The notes under the pieces: model-generated
What the model saw: the letters and a program-made list of their open reading frames with translations, nothing else
Database searches by the model: none
Told to the model about the DNA's origin: nothing
Part shown: positions 37,562 to 46,231 of the stretch, one piece after another
How positions within the stretch are numbered: the stretch's first letter is position 1
How the letters are laid out: each line of letters begins with the position of its first letter
Assembly: GCF_918698245.1 (NCBI RefSeq)
Contig: NZ_CAKKMS010000005.1
Coordinates: 124,001 to 188,000 of the forward strand
DNA: 64,000 nt
Source: Pedobacter sp. Bi126
GTDB taxonomy: Bacteria > Bacteroidota > Bacteroidia > Sphingobacteriales > Sphingobacteriaceae
Reading direction: 5' to 3'
Program-made: the position numbers and the translations under genes

Positions 37562-39562
37562 TTACCAGCCAGGGTTTTGCATAGCCTGTTTTTGTTCAGG
37601 TGTTAATGCCGCGCCCCCGCTCTTAATTACATCTAAGAAACTTTGAGGAATTGGGCGTAGGTAATGTTTGCTTTCTGATGGTTTTGCTTCATCGTTAAAG
37701 GCAGCTGTTCTTGCAACCAATGTTTTGGTACGTGCCAAATCTTCCCAGCGTAATAGCTCGCCCATTAGCTCTCTCGAGCGTTCGTTTAAGATAAAAGCGG
37801 TAAACTTATTTTCCTGTGAGGTAGCACCAATTTTATCATAGAACTCTTTGTTGGAGTTAAATATATCGGCCTCATTATTTAAGTGCATATTGGTTAACGT
37901 GGTGGCTGTTGTGGCAGTGATGTTATTTGATTCGAAATAACTATTTTTATCAGAGTATGAAACAAATGGCGCTGTGTTTGCTGCAGGGTTGTTTTTATAT
38001 GACGCACCACCATCTACATATGCTGATCTGTCTTCTCCTTCTTTATATGCAGCACGGTCTCTAACTTTATTTAAGTATGGAATGGCCTGCGCAAACTGGC
38101 CCATTCGTCCGTAAGCTTCAGCCGCAATTAAGTAGGTTTCTGCCAGGCGTGCTAAAATGCCATCTCGTTGACCAAATTGTGAGGCTACAGCATTTCTTGA
38201 ACCATCCATAAATTTAGATAAAGCAACAAACTGACTTACACCATAATTTCCATGTCCACCCAAATAACTTTGCGGTTGACCAGCAAAGTACCTTACATAC
38301 ATACTTGGCTTGCGGCGGCCAATATCGGTGGGAAGTGCAGGGTTTGCATTCGCAACTGCGGGTGTATACCTGGTATCGCCTGCATTATTAACGATGTATA
38401 AAATAGATTCTTCGCCGCCAGCAAATTTTGCTTTACCCACAAGATCTGGTGTTGGTGCTGTTCCAGCTGTCCAAAGTGGTGCTCCGGCAGGTCTATTACA
38501 TAAATAACGTGTTTTAAAGCTTTTCCAAAACCTCGAGTCGTTTACGCGGTCGAAAACATCCAGGGCATAATCTGTAGATCTTAAACGCTGGAATTCACGA
38601 TCGCCCGGGATATCACGTTGCATACCTGGTAAATTTTGGTAAATAGACGGATAATACAAATGTATCTGGTTACCATAACGGCCCTGAGTAGCTGTATTGC
38701 CAGAAAACTGTGCGGCTAATATGATTTCTTTATTGGTTTCGTTCGCTCCATCAATGGTGGTGAAATTCCATAAATCGCTAAAGTTGGTAGCCAGGGTATG
38801 CTGACCGCTATTAATCACAAGGTCTGCATATTTTACAGCGTTCTGAAGATCTGCAGTTTTGGTATCGCTATTCCATGCATTGTTTATTTCACTTGCACGG
38901 AATAAATATGCTTTTGCCAAAAAGTGCGCAGCCGCCCATTTGGTAATCCGTCCGGTTTCTGTTACCGTAGGCGGCAAAAAGTTATAAGCTTGTGTAAAAT
39001 CTTGAATCACTTGCTCATATACCTCTTTTGCACTGTTCCTTATAAATTCTTCCTGAATGAAATCCTGTGCTTCTAACCTTAACGGAACACCACCATACTG
39101 TTTTACTAGTTTAAAGTAATCGAAAGCGCGCATAAAATAACCTTCGCCCAGGCGTGTGTTTTTACTTGCGCCCTGATAGTACAATGGTACGTTTTTGATA
39201 AGAATATTGGCCGAATTTATGTTTTCGTACATATTGTCCCATACACTGGCCACATCCGAATTAAGGGAATTTAAACTTGCGTCGTAAGAGTTCCACATTT
39301 GTTCAGTTCTATCTCCACCAACGGTAAATTCGTCAACTCCATAGTTGGATGTAGTGTATGCCCAGGTATAATTAAAATGAAATTTTAAACTTTGGTACAT
39401 GCCTATGGTTAAACCGTCGAGGCCGTCAGTTGTGATAAAATCTGCAGTGGTACGGGCATTAACAACCTCTTCATCTAAGAAGCTTTTTTTGCAGGAAGTA
39501 GGGAAAATCATCAATCCTCCTAATATTGCAGCACTCGATAATATATTTATAATCTTTTTCAT
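37562..39562 (-). CDS. SusD/RagB family outer-membrane lipoprotein
   Basis: The ATG at 39562 gives 666 residues; a TTG at 39568 only adds two. The lipoprotein leader ends IFPTSCKKSF, so Cys is the lipid site. TPR-like helices typical of SusD follow, with the conserved pattern VRFI-like region replaced by LGEGYFMRAFDYFKLVKQYGGVPLRL, and the C-terminal RSRELMGELLRWEDLARTKT block. It caps the SusC barrel and binds oligosaccharides at the cell surface. It is larger than most SusD proteins (about 500-550). It follows susC by 29 bases on the same strand. Confidence 0.92.
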   Translation of the reverse strand: MKKIINILSSAAILGGLMIFPTSCKKSFLDEEVVNARTTADFITTDGLDGLTIGMYQSLKFHFNYTWAYTTSNYGVDEFTVGGDRTEQMWNSYDASLNSLNSDVASVWDNMYENINSANILIKNVPLYYQGASKNTRLGEGYFMRAFDYFKLVKQYGGVPLRLEAQDFIQEEFIRNSAKEVYEQVIQDFTQAYNFLPPTVTETGRITKWAAAHFLAKAYLFRASEINNAWNSDTKTADLQNAVKYADLVINSGQHTLATNFSDLWNFTTIDGANETNKEIILAAQFSGNTATQGRYGNQIHLYYPSIYQNLPGMQRDIPGDREFQRLRSTDYALDVFDRVNDSRFWKSFKTRYLCNRPAGAPLWTAGTAPTPDLVGKAKFAGGEESILYIVNNAGDTRYTPAVANANPALPTDIGRRKPSMYVRYFAGQPQSYLGGHGNYGVSQFVALSKFMDGSRNAVASQFGQRDGILARLAETYLIAAEAYGRMGQFAQAIPYLNKVRDRAAYKEGEDRSAYVDGGASYKNNPAANTAPFVSYSDKNSYFESNNITATTATTLTNMHLNNEADIFNSNKEFYDKIGATSQENKFTAFILNERSRELMGELLRWEDLARTKTLVARTAAFNDEAKPSESKHYLRPIPQSFLDVIKSGGAALTPEQKQAMQNPGW

Positions 39563-39591
39563 GATCAATTTCTTTAAATAGCGATTAAGGA

Positions 39592-42500
39592 TTAAAGGCT
39601 AACATTAACACCAAATACTACACCTCTGTTAAAAGTTGAGGTAACGCTATTGTTGGATGAGATGCCCGAATCAGGATCAACCCAGCCTACATTAGAATAA
39701 ATTAAACCTGGGTTAATGGCTTGTGCATATACCCTTAATTTAGATAACGCTAATTTTTTGGCAATTTTTTCCGGGAAATAATAGCCCAATGAGATATTTC
39801 TGATTTTTACGAAAGATCCGTCCTGGTAGTTCATAGAACTTCTGTAAGGATCGCCGGCTGCACTTCCATAATTTGGTGCAGGATAATCGTTTGTTGGGTT
39901 GGTTGGTGTCCAATAGTCAACCAAGCGTTGGGCAAAACGGCCCTGAAGCGATTCTGCACCCGTGGCAATTAAGAAATTATATCTTGCAATAATAAAAATA
40001 GAAAGGTCGAAGTTTTTGTAATTAAAAGTATTGGTAATCCCGCTGGTCCAGCTTGGTGTGTAACTTCCTCTTATCATTCTATCGTTATTGGCATCAATTT
40101 TATAATCGTTATTTAAGTCCCTAACCCGAATACTACCAGGTTTAAAAGCGCTTGCTGCCGGTAGGTTAGCATTAAATTTTGCCATTTCAGCTAAGTCTTC
40201 AGGCGTATTTTGCCAGATGCCATCTTTTACAAAATCGTAGGCTACTCTAACCCTTTGACCGATGAACAATAAACTACCAATTACATCGCCATTGGCCAGT
40301 TTAACCACTTTATCTTTACTTGCCGAAAAGCTTAAGGTTGTAGACCAGCTAAAATCTTTGTTTTTTAAGTTTACAGTATTCAGGGTAATGTCGATACCTT
40401 TATTATGGGTTTCTCCAATGTTGTCGAAAGATGAAGTATAACCATTTATCGAAGAGATATCTTTTTGCAATAACAGGTCGGTGGTTTTAGATTTATATAA
40501 ATCTATGGAACCGCCAACTCTTCCTTTAACTAAGCTAAAATCAAGACCAAGGTTATATTGTAAGGTATGCTCCCACCCAAGCGCCTTGTTTGGTAAAGTA
40601 GGCGGACTGGCCAGTGATGCATCTGATGCTACATATCCGGTTTGTACCGAGCCACCATAAGTATAAGTTAAGGGCTGTAATTTACCTAACGTTGTTCCAT
40701 AAGAAATAGCCGAATTACCTACACTACCTACACCTAAGCGAAGTTTCATCTGATCGATCCATTTAATGTTTTTCATGAAATCTTCCTGATCTATACGCCA
40801 CGCAATTGCAGTAGAAGGGAAAAAGTCCCATTTGTTGCCTTCAGCTAATTGCGATGCACCATCCCAACGGGCAGATGCCGTTAACAGGTATTTGCTATTA
40901 AAGCTGTAATTAACCCTGGCCATGTAAGATACAAGGGTGTTTCTGCTCAAATCGGTACTAAAAGCATCCAGACTCGGAATATTGGCACCGCCTAAGCCGT
41001 ACCAGAGCGGGTTACTTAAAGGGATTTTAGTTCCCGTCATGGATGAACTCTCTTCTTTAAAGAGCGATGAACTCTGCAATAAAGTAGCGCCAAAGTTGTG
41101 TTTTTTTATTGTTTTATCGTAATAAACCAAGTGATCTAACGTGTAGGCAAATCTGTTGTTTTGGTTAAGCTGAGCATAATTGGTAGAGCCTGATTCGCCC
41201 GCGCCACGATTGATTGATTTTGCATCCTGGTATCTTCCGTTGTAGTTATTATAAAAATCAGGGCCGAAGTTAATACGATACTTTAATCCTTTTAAAAGGC
41301 TTACTTCAGCATAAAAAGAGCCGATTGTTCTTAACACTTTACGTAAGTTGATATTGTATTGATCTTCACCCACGGGATTTTGAATATTGATATCGGCACC
41401 TGGTAAATTGATCCTGTTACCGTTTACATCAAAAGGTACAGCAACAGGAAGCATGCCAAGTGCTGCACCATATAAACTGCTCGGACCTGTTGCATTACCT
41501 GTTGAAAATCCATAGTTCTGCAAGCCATAAGATGCGGTAATGTTAGCCCCGAATTTAAACCACTTTACCGGATTCAGTTCTACACTTACCTTAGAAGTAT
41601 AACGGTTATAATCCTGGCCAAGTTCTGTACCAATCTGGTTTAAGTAGCCAAATGAGGCGTAGGCTTTTAATTTGTCTGTACCGCCACTGGCGCTTAATAC
41701 ATGGTCTTGTGTAATACCAGTCCGCGTAACCAAATCGGTCCAATTTGTTGTAGGCACTAAACTGCCATCGTAAACGCCATTTTGCCAGCCTTGTGCAATG
41801 TTCGCCGTTACATAACTATCGTTAGGAAATATGCGGTTATCATCTGCTTGTGTTGGTATAACAGGATAAGTAGTACTTGCCTGTGCCGCAGGATTTAAAT
41901 AACCTACACGACGGTAAGCATCGCGACGGAATTCGATGTATTCAGCAGCATTCATCATCTGTGTTCTGTTCTGGATGGTTTCGATGGTTGCCGTACCCAC
42001 ATAATCTAAAGTTAATCTGCCGGCTTTACCTTTTTTGGTGGTAACCAATACAACACCATTTGCTCCTTTCGATCCATAAATTGCAGTTGCCGATGCATCT
42101 TTTAAAATGTCGATGGTTTCGATATCGTTAGGATTGATGGCTTCGATACCACCTGCGGCAAATGGAATGCCGTCTACAACGTAAAGCGGTGAATTACTGG
42201 CGTTTATAGATCGTACGCCTCTGATTAAAATAGAGCCGATCTGACCGGGGCGCTCGTTTGAAGTAACATCAACTCCGGCTGCCTTACCCTGTATGGCTTG
42301 TAATGCATTTTGTACCGGCCTCGATCTGATCTGTTCTGCACCCACGCTTACAACCGCTCCGGTTAAATCACTTTTCTTCACCGTGTTATAACCAACAACC
42401 ACAACCTCATCTAAATCATTTGTGGAACTTTTTAATTGGATGCTGATCGTTGTTTTTCCATCGACAGGTACTTCTTGTGTGGTATATCCAATGTACGAAA

Positions 42501-42834
42501 CTACCAAAACCGGATTGCTCACCGTTGAGGGAATAGTGATGGAGAAAGCACCGTTGGCATCGGTAGAGGCAACAATAGTTGTACCTTTTACTTTTATACT
42601 AACGCCAACCAAAGTTTCACCTTTTTCATCAACAATTTTTCCTTTAAGGTTAACATCCCGTTTGCTCGTTGAAATGTTTATACCCAAAGTTCCCGGTGTT
42701 GCTTTAAGGTTGGTCGCATCTGCAGTGTTCGCCACACAAAGTAGGCACAATGCCGACATACCCGTAATCAGGATTTTTTTGTACGAAGAGCCTTTTCGTC
42801 GCTTTAGATTTTCTGGATAAAAATTAAGATCCAT
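39592..42834 (-). CDS. SusC/RagA family TonB-dependent transporter
   Basis: The 1080-residue protein starts with an unusually long basic N-region (MDLNFYPENLKRRKGSSYKK) before the signal segment, then a carboxypeptidase regulatory-like domain (about 60-135), the TonB box/plug with DEVVVVGYNTVKKSDLTG, the family signature YVVDGIPF and DILKDASATAIYGSKGANGV, and a 22-strand barrel ending in GVVFGVNVSL. It imports RG-I fragments with SusD. It has no STN domain, so it is not coupled to a FecR/ECF switch, unlike the second SusC. A CAGGAT element and a leader hairpin lie upstream. Confidence 0.93.
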   Translation of the reverse strand: MDLNFYPENLKRRKGSSYKKILITGMSALCLLCVANTADATNLKATPGTLGINISTSKRDVNLKGKIVDEKGETLVGVSIKVKGTTIVASTDANGAFSITIPSTVSNPVLVVSYIGYTTQEVPVDGKTTISIQLKSSTNDLDEVVVVGYNTVKKSDLTGAVVSVGAEQIRSRPVQNALQAIQGKAAGVDVTSNERPGQIGSILIRGVRSINASNSPLYVVDGIPFAAGGIEAINPNDIETIDILKDASATAIYGSKGANGVVLVTTKKGKAGRLTLDYVGTATIETIQNRTQMMNAAEYIEFRRDAYRRVGYLNPAAQASTTYPVIPTQADDNRIFPNDSYVTANIAQGWQNGVYDGSLVPTTNWTDLVTRTGITQDHVLSASGGTDKLKAYASFGYLNQIGTELGQDYNRYTSKVSVELNPVKWFKFGANITASYGLQNYGFSTGNATGPSSLYGAALGMLPVAVPFDVNGNRINLPGADINIQNPVGEDQYNINLRKVLRTIGSFYAEVSLLKGLKYRINFGPDFYNNYNGRYQDAKSINRGAGESGSTNYAQLNQNNRFAYTLDHLVYYDKTIKKHNFGATLLQSSSLFKEESSSMTGTKIPLSNPLWYGLGGANIPSLDAFSTDLSRNTLVSYMARVNYSFNSKYLLTASARWDGASQLAEGNKWDFFPSTAIAWRIDQEDFMKNIKWIDQMKLRLGVGSVGNSAISYGTTLGKLQPLTYTYGGSVQTGYVASDASLASPPTLPNKALGWEHTLQYNLGLDFSLVKGRVGGSIDLYKSKTTDLLLQKDISSINGYTSSFDNIGETHNKGIDITLNTVNLKNKDFSWSTTLSFSASKDKVVKLANGDVIGSLLFIGQRVRVAYDFVKDGIWQNTPEDLAEMAKFNANLPAASAFKPGSIRVRDLNNDYKIDANNDRMIRGSYTPSWTSGITNTFNYKNFDLSIFIIARYNFLIATGAESLQGRFAQRLVDYWTPTNPTNDYPAPNYGSAAGDPYRSSMNYQDGSFVKIRNISLGYYFPEKIAKKLALSKLRVYAQAINPGLIYSNVGWVDPDSGISSNNSVTSTFNRGVVFGVNVSL

Positions 42835-42854
42835 AGTTTTATTGGTTATGTAAA

Positions 42855-42876
42855 TATTTGGTTATTTAGCCAAATA
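42855..42876 (-). promoter_or_regulatory. Inverted repeat in the susC leader
   Basis: Perfect arms TATTTGG and CCAAATA with an eight-base loop begin 20 bases before the susC ATG. It contains one copy of the TAACCAAATA motif seen in several leaders. It could be an RNA hairpin near the ribosome site or an operator. Confidence 0.4.
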
Positions 42877-43160
42877 GCATACTAGATGGAGTGTGCTACC
42901 TGTTTTGAGGGCATATGATTAAGCAATTAATCCATTCTTTCCTGAATGTATTATCTGTTATAGAATGAAAATGAGTTAGTTTTTAATGTTTGACTACAAT
43001 AGTCTTTTCTTAATCTTAAGGCTTTAAAGTGGTAGTATAGGGGTGATTAGGTGCAAACGATTGCATTGTTTGATGTATGGTCTTTCTTGCTCATATAGGT
43101 ATCGATTAAAATAATTGATTATACTTGGTTATACGAGATTAGAACTTTTATTTCGTTAGT

Positions 43161-43182
43161 CCATCCTGTTCCATCCTGTAGG
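43161..43182 (-). promoter_or_regulatory. CAGGAT-N4-CAGGAT tandem element, copy 4
   Basis: On the - strand it reads CTACAGGATGGAACAGGATG, 327 bases upstream of susC and in its sense orientation. Another tandem hexamer with the same 10-base period, TTATAC-N4-TTATAC, lies at 43119-43134. No gene is present in 42835-43356. Confidence 0.5.
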
Positions 43183-43356
43183 GTTTAGTCAGATGTAATG
43201 ATTTTCTTTTTTGGCTAATAGGTTTTAGTACATTGTTCTATAGGTTATTTGGCTGCAACGTGGAATTAACTCCTACTGCTTTTGATTTCGGCTAATTTCT
43301 ATTCGACAGGCCATCACCTACTCCATATTTATAACTTCTTAACCGTTTATGATAAA

Positions 43357-43389
43357 AAAAATGGTCCATGTAAAACACAGACCATTTTT
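43357..43389 (-). terminator. Terminator of the ABC/TonB operon
   Basis: Arms AAAAATGGTC and GACCATTTTT pair perfectly around 13 bases, 22 bases after the stop of the last permease gene. The stem resembles the GGTCTGTG hairpin repeats. Confidence 0.8.
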
Positions 43390-43411
43390 ATATTGTTCAG
43401 TCGCAGTAAAC

Positions 43412-44776
43412 CTAAAATTGTTCCTGCCTTTTAAAGTTAAAAGCTGTTGCTCCAATTATGATTACGGTTAGGGTCAATATAGATAGCAAATTAATCCAAA
43501 CTGAAGGCGTTTGCTGTGGACTATATTTTTCCAATTTATAGTCCTTAACATCTGTACTGTCCACTGTTTTATTAAGAAAGATATCGGGATAAAAATGCAA
43601 GCGGATCTGTTCATGATATTTTCTAACCGCTTGCTGGAAATCGAGGTGGGTATTAAGATCCGATCCAGCCATATTGTTTATCCCCAACTGGGTTTGTATC
43701 GTAGGGAAGAAAAATGCAAGCGTATTTGTAAATCGCTGTCTGGCGGCCAGTTTATTCTCAATTGCGCGCCTACTTGCTATTGCCTGATCGTCGCCCATCT
43801 GTTGCATGGCATAATACCAGAACCAGCTAAAAGTTTTCTCTTGTGGGAAGGGATATTGCTTCAGTTCCGGATAATGTTCAAAAAATGGTTTCATGGTAAC
43901 TTCTTTGGCCATATCCCATTTTTCGTGGTATCCCTCGCGTTGGTTAATTACATTCTGCAGTGCTTCTGGGATGGGGTATTTTCGGGTAAGAAAAAGGTTA
44001 AGTGATGCTGGAATTACAATGCAGATCAGTACCCAAACGGCAACCAATGCCGATGCATTAAAGTTCGATGATTTTGCTAAAGAAATGATAAAAAACGAAA
44101 CTGCAAACCAGAAAACCAGATAAAATATGACGAGTGTAGTTATTGAAAAGAAAATGAAATCTACAGGCAAATGCAAGTAAAGAATAGCTACAAATAATAG
44201 TAATAAAGCAACAGAGAAAATTACAGCTACCCTAACTAAAAATTTTTGCCAGATTACCTGAAAAGACCGATTGGTCTGTGCGCTTAAAAGCGACCAAACC
44301 CCACTTTCTTTTTGCTCCGAAAGTAAGTTATAGTTAAAGGCAATAATCACCAGGGGAAATAAAAAGATAAACACAAAACTCAGGTCCATGTTGCCCAATA
44401 GCAGGCTTACCGGGTTATTAATATCTGTATCGTAAATCTGACCTTCTAAACCCAACATGGTTACCGAAATTAAATAAGGGTTAATATCCCGCTGCCCATT
44501 GGCAAAGGCGGCCCAGGCATTGGGCGCATTAGCCAATGAAAACTTATTGTGGTAAAACAATAAGCCAATATCTTTACCAAAATGATCGATATTGCTAAGG
44601 GTGTTTTTCTTTTGTAGCATTGCTGCTTTTTCAATTACGGCCTGTTGGTTGGCAATAAATGTTTTGCCGAAATACAAACCGGCAAAGCCTGTAATCAGCA
44701 GCACAATGATGCCTATCCATGAGGAGCTGTTTCTAAAAAACAGTTTAAATTCGAGGTTATATATACTTTTTTTCAT
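43412..44776 (-). CDS. ABC-2 type permease (DUF3526-like), second subunit
   Basis: The 454-residue membrane protein has one segment near residue 20-40, a long extracytoplasmic loop (about 45-125), then a cluster of five hydrophobic segments (about 130-280), another long loop and a final segment near 432-450. This fits DUF3526-type ABC-2 permeases, which are related to NosY and the gliding GldF/G proteins. It starts 9 bases after its paralogue and ends the operon before a terminator. It probably forms a heterodimer with that paralogue and is driven by the ATPase at 48753. The substrate is unknown. Confidence 0.75.
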   Translation of the reverse strand: MKKSIYNLEFKLFFRNSSSWIGIIVLLITGFAGLYFGKTFIANQQAVIEKAAMLQKKNTLSNIDHFGKDIGLLFYHNKFSLANAPNAWAAFANGQRDINPYLISVTMLGLEGQIYDTDINNPVSLLLGNMDLSFVFIFLFPLVIIAFNYNLLSEQKESGVWSLLSAQTNRSFQVIWQKFLVRVAVIFSVALLLLFVAILYLHLPVDFIFFSITTLVIFYLVFWFAVSFFIISLAKSSNFNASALVAVWVLICIVIPASLNLFLTRKYPIPEALQNVINQREGYHEKWDMAKEVTMKPFFEHYPELKQYPFPQEKTFSWFWYYAMQQMGDDQAIASRRAIENKLAARQRFTNTLAFFFPTIQTQLGINNMAGSDLNTHLDFQQAVRKYHEQIRLHFYPDIFLNKTVDSTDVKDYKLEKYSPQQTPSVWINLLSILTLTVIIIGATAFNFKRQEQF

Positions 44777-44785
44777 CCTTAATCG

Positions 44786-46231
44786 CTATATCGTTTTAAT
44801 CCACCTGGTGGTGTATTGTAGCAGCATAACCGTTGCCAATAACCAACAGGTTAAAGCACTCAGTGCCAATAACTCATTTGTTATTACTGAACTTAATTTG
44901 CCAAAGTGGTAATTGAAATCAGGTTGTTCTGCCCAGTTTGCCTTACTAATGGCCAAAGGTTTTTCTTCTTCTCCTGGGGCAATGTTACTGATCTTATCAA
45001 TCTGTAGTTTATTCATCTTTTGAGCCAGCTGATAGCGGTAGGCTTCTGCCTGGTTCTGAAAATCGACAAAGGTGTCAAAATCAGCGGCTGTTATGGCCAT
45101 CGAAATATGCTTGAGGGATAAATAAGGGTTCATGAAACCTGCTACCTTTGTAATGCTGTTCTGTTTTTCAAAAATTTTATTCAGTTCCTTTTGATGGTTG
45201 CTGTAAATTTTTGAAGTTATTTTTTCGCCCTCTGCCATAATATAACCTCCATAGTTAAAAGGCAGTTTTTTTACATCGGTAACACCGTAAGTTTTGAGTA
45301 GTGAGTCTTTAATTGCAGCATAATGTGGGTCATCTGGATTATGGCTATCGCCCTGTTTATGGATGTCGGTAGCAATGGCATCGGCAAACGCTATTTTAGA
45401 TGGGGAGGGGTGGATTTTTACGCCGATTGCCTGGGTGATCCTCGGCATAATGACCATAAAAAATATCCAGCAGGCCAGTAAAGTAGTTAGGGCTGATTTA
45501 GAACTGCGTGCAAAAGCCGAGACCAAAACCGTAACAGCAGATACAATGAAGAAATAGATCGCATAGCTAAATATCAATACCATTAAGCGCAAACTGGCAT
45601 CTCCACTAATCTGCCAATGACTTAGTGAGGCCCATAACAAAATGGTAAGCAGCATAAGGGGGATAAATATCGACAAACAAACACCAATTATGCCCAATGT
45701 TTTGCCCCAGAGGAGCTGTTTCCAGCTTACATTTTGGCATAGCAGGATCTTTAATGTCCCCGATTCGCGCTCAGCCGAAATGCTGTTGTAACCTAAGAAG
45801 AAAATGAGAAGTGGTACCAGGAGCTGCAGCACCATGGCCACACTGATTTCGCCGAAGCGCAACATTCCGTTAGAAAAACCTGCTTCACTAAAATTTACTG
45901 TGTTTTGTTTATGCGCTTCTAAAAAGATCGATACACCAGCAAAACCTTCTATTCCAAAATCGAAGAAACTCAGTTCATGTTTCTCGCGAAAGGCGAGGTA
46001 ACCATAGTGCGCCATCCGGTGTGGGTGTTTATCTGGTTTTGCCAACCATTGTGCCCTAACCAATTCTTTATAGTGCAGGCGTTGATTGTTTTGTGTTTTA
46101 AAATTCTGCCACCCTACATAGGTAGCCAAATAAAGCGATAGACCTAATAAAAGGGTTAAGGCTAAGGTGGCCCTGTTGTTAAGGGCGGTTTTAAAAGTTT
46201 GTTTGGCTATAGTGCTTATTCTATTTGGCAT
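44786..46231 (-). CDS. ABC-2 type permease (DUF3526-like), first subunit
   Basis: The 481-residue membrane protein has the same topology as the next gene: a segment near 22-40, a large loop, five hydrophobic segments at about 130-280 and a last segment near 455-475. The motif FFLGYNSISAERESGTLKILL is typical of ABC-2 permeases just before TM3. Its ATG overlaps the stop of the TonB receptor gene by one base (TAATG), so translation is coupled. Family assignment is good; the transported substance cannot be read. Confidence 0.75.
   Translation of the reverse strand: MPNRISTIAKQTFKTALNNRATLALTLLLGLSLYLATYVGWQNFKTQNNQRLHYKELVRAQWLAKPDKHPHRMAHYGYLAFREKHELSFFDFGIEGFAGVSIFLEAHKQNTVNFSEAGFSNGMLRFGEISVAMVLQLLVPLLIFFLGYNSISAERESGTLKILLCQNVSWKQLLWGKTLGIIGVCLSIFIPLMLLTILLWASLSHWQISGDASLRLMVLIFSYAIYFFIVSAVTVLVSAFARSSKSALTTLLACWIFFMVIMPRITQAIGVKIHPSPSKIAFADAIATDIHKQGDSHNPDDPHYAAIKDSLLKTYGVTDVKKLPFNYGGYIMAEGEKITSKIYSNHQKELNKIFEKQNSITKVAGFMNPYLSLKHISMAITAADFDTFVDFQNQAEAYRYQLAQKMNKLQIDKISNIAPGEEEKPLAISKANWAEQPDFNYHFGKLSSVITNELLALSALTCWLLATVMLLQYTTRWIKTI

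Noticed and set aside
43511..44005. 164-codon frame on + inside the permease region
   Set aside because: It is opposite a membrane-protein gene with clear topology and has no start signal or family features.
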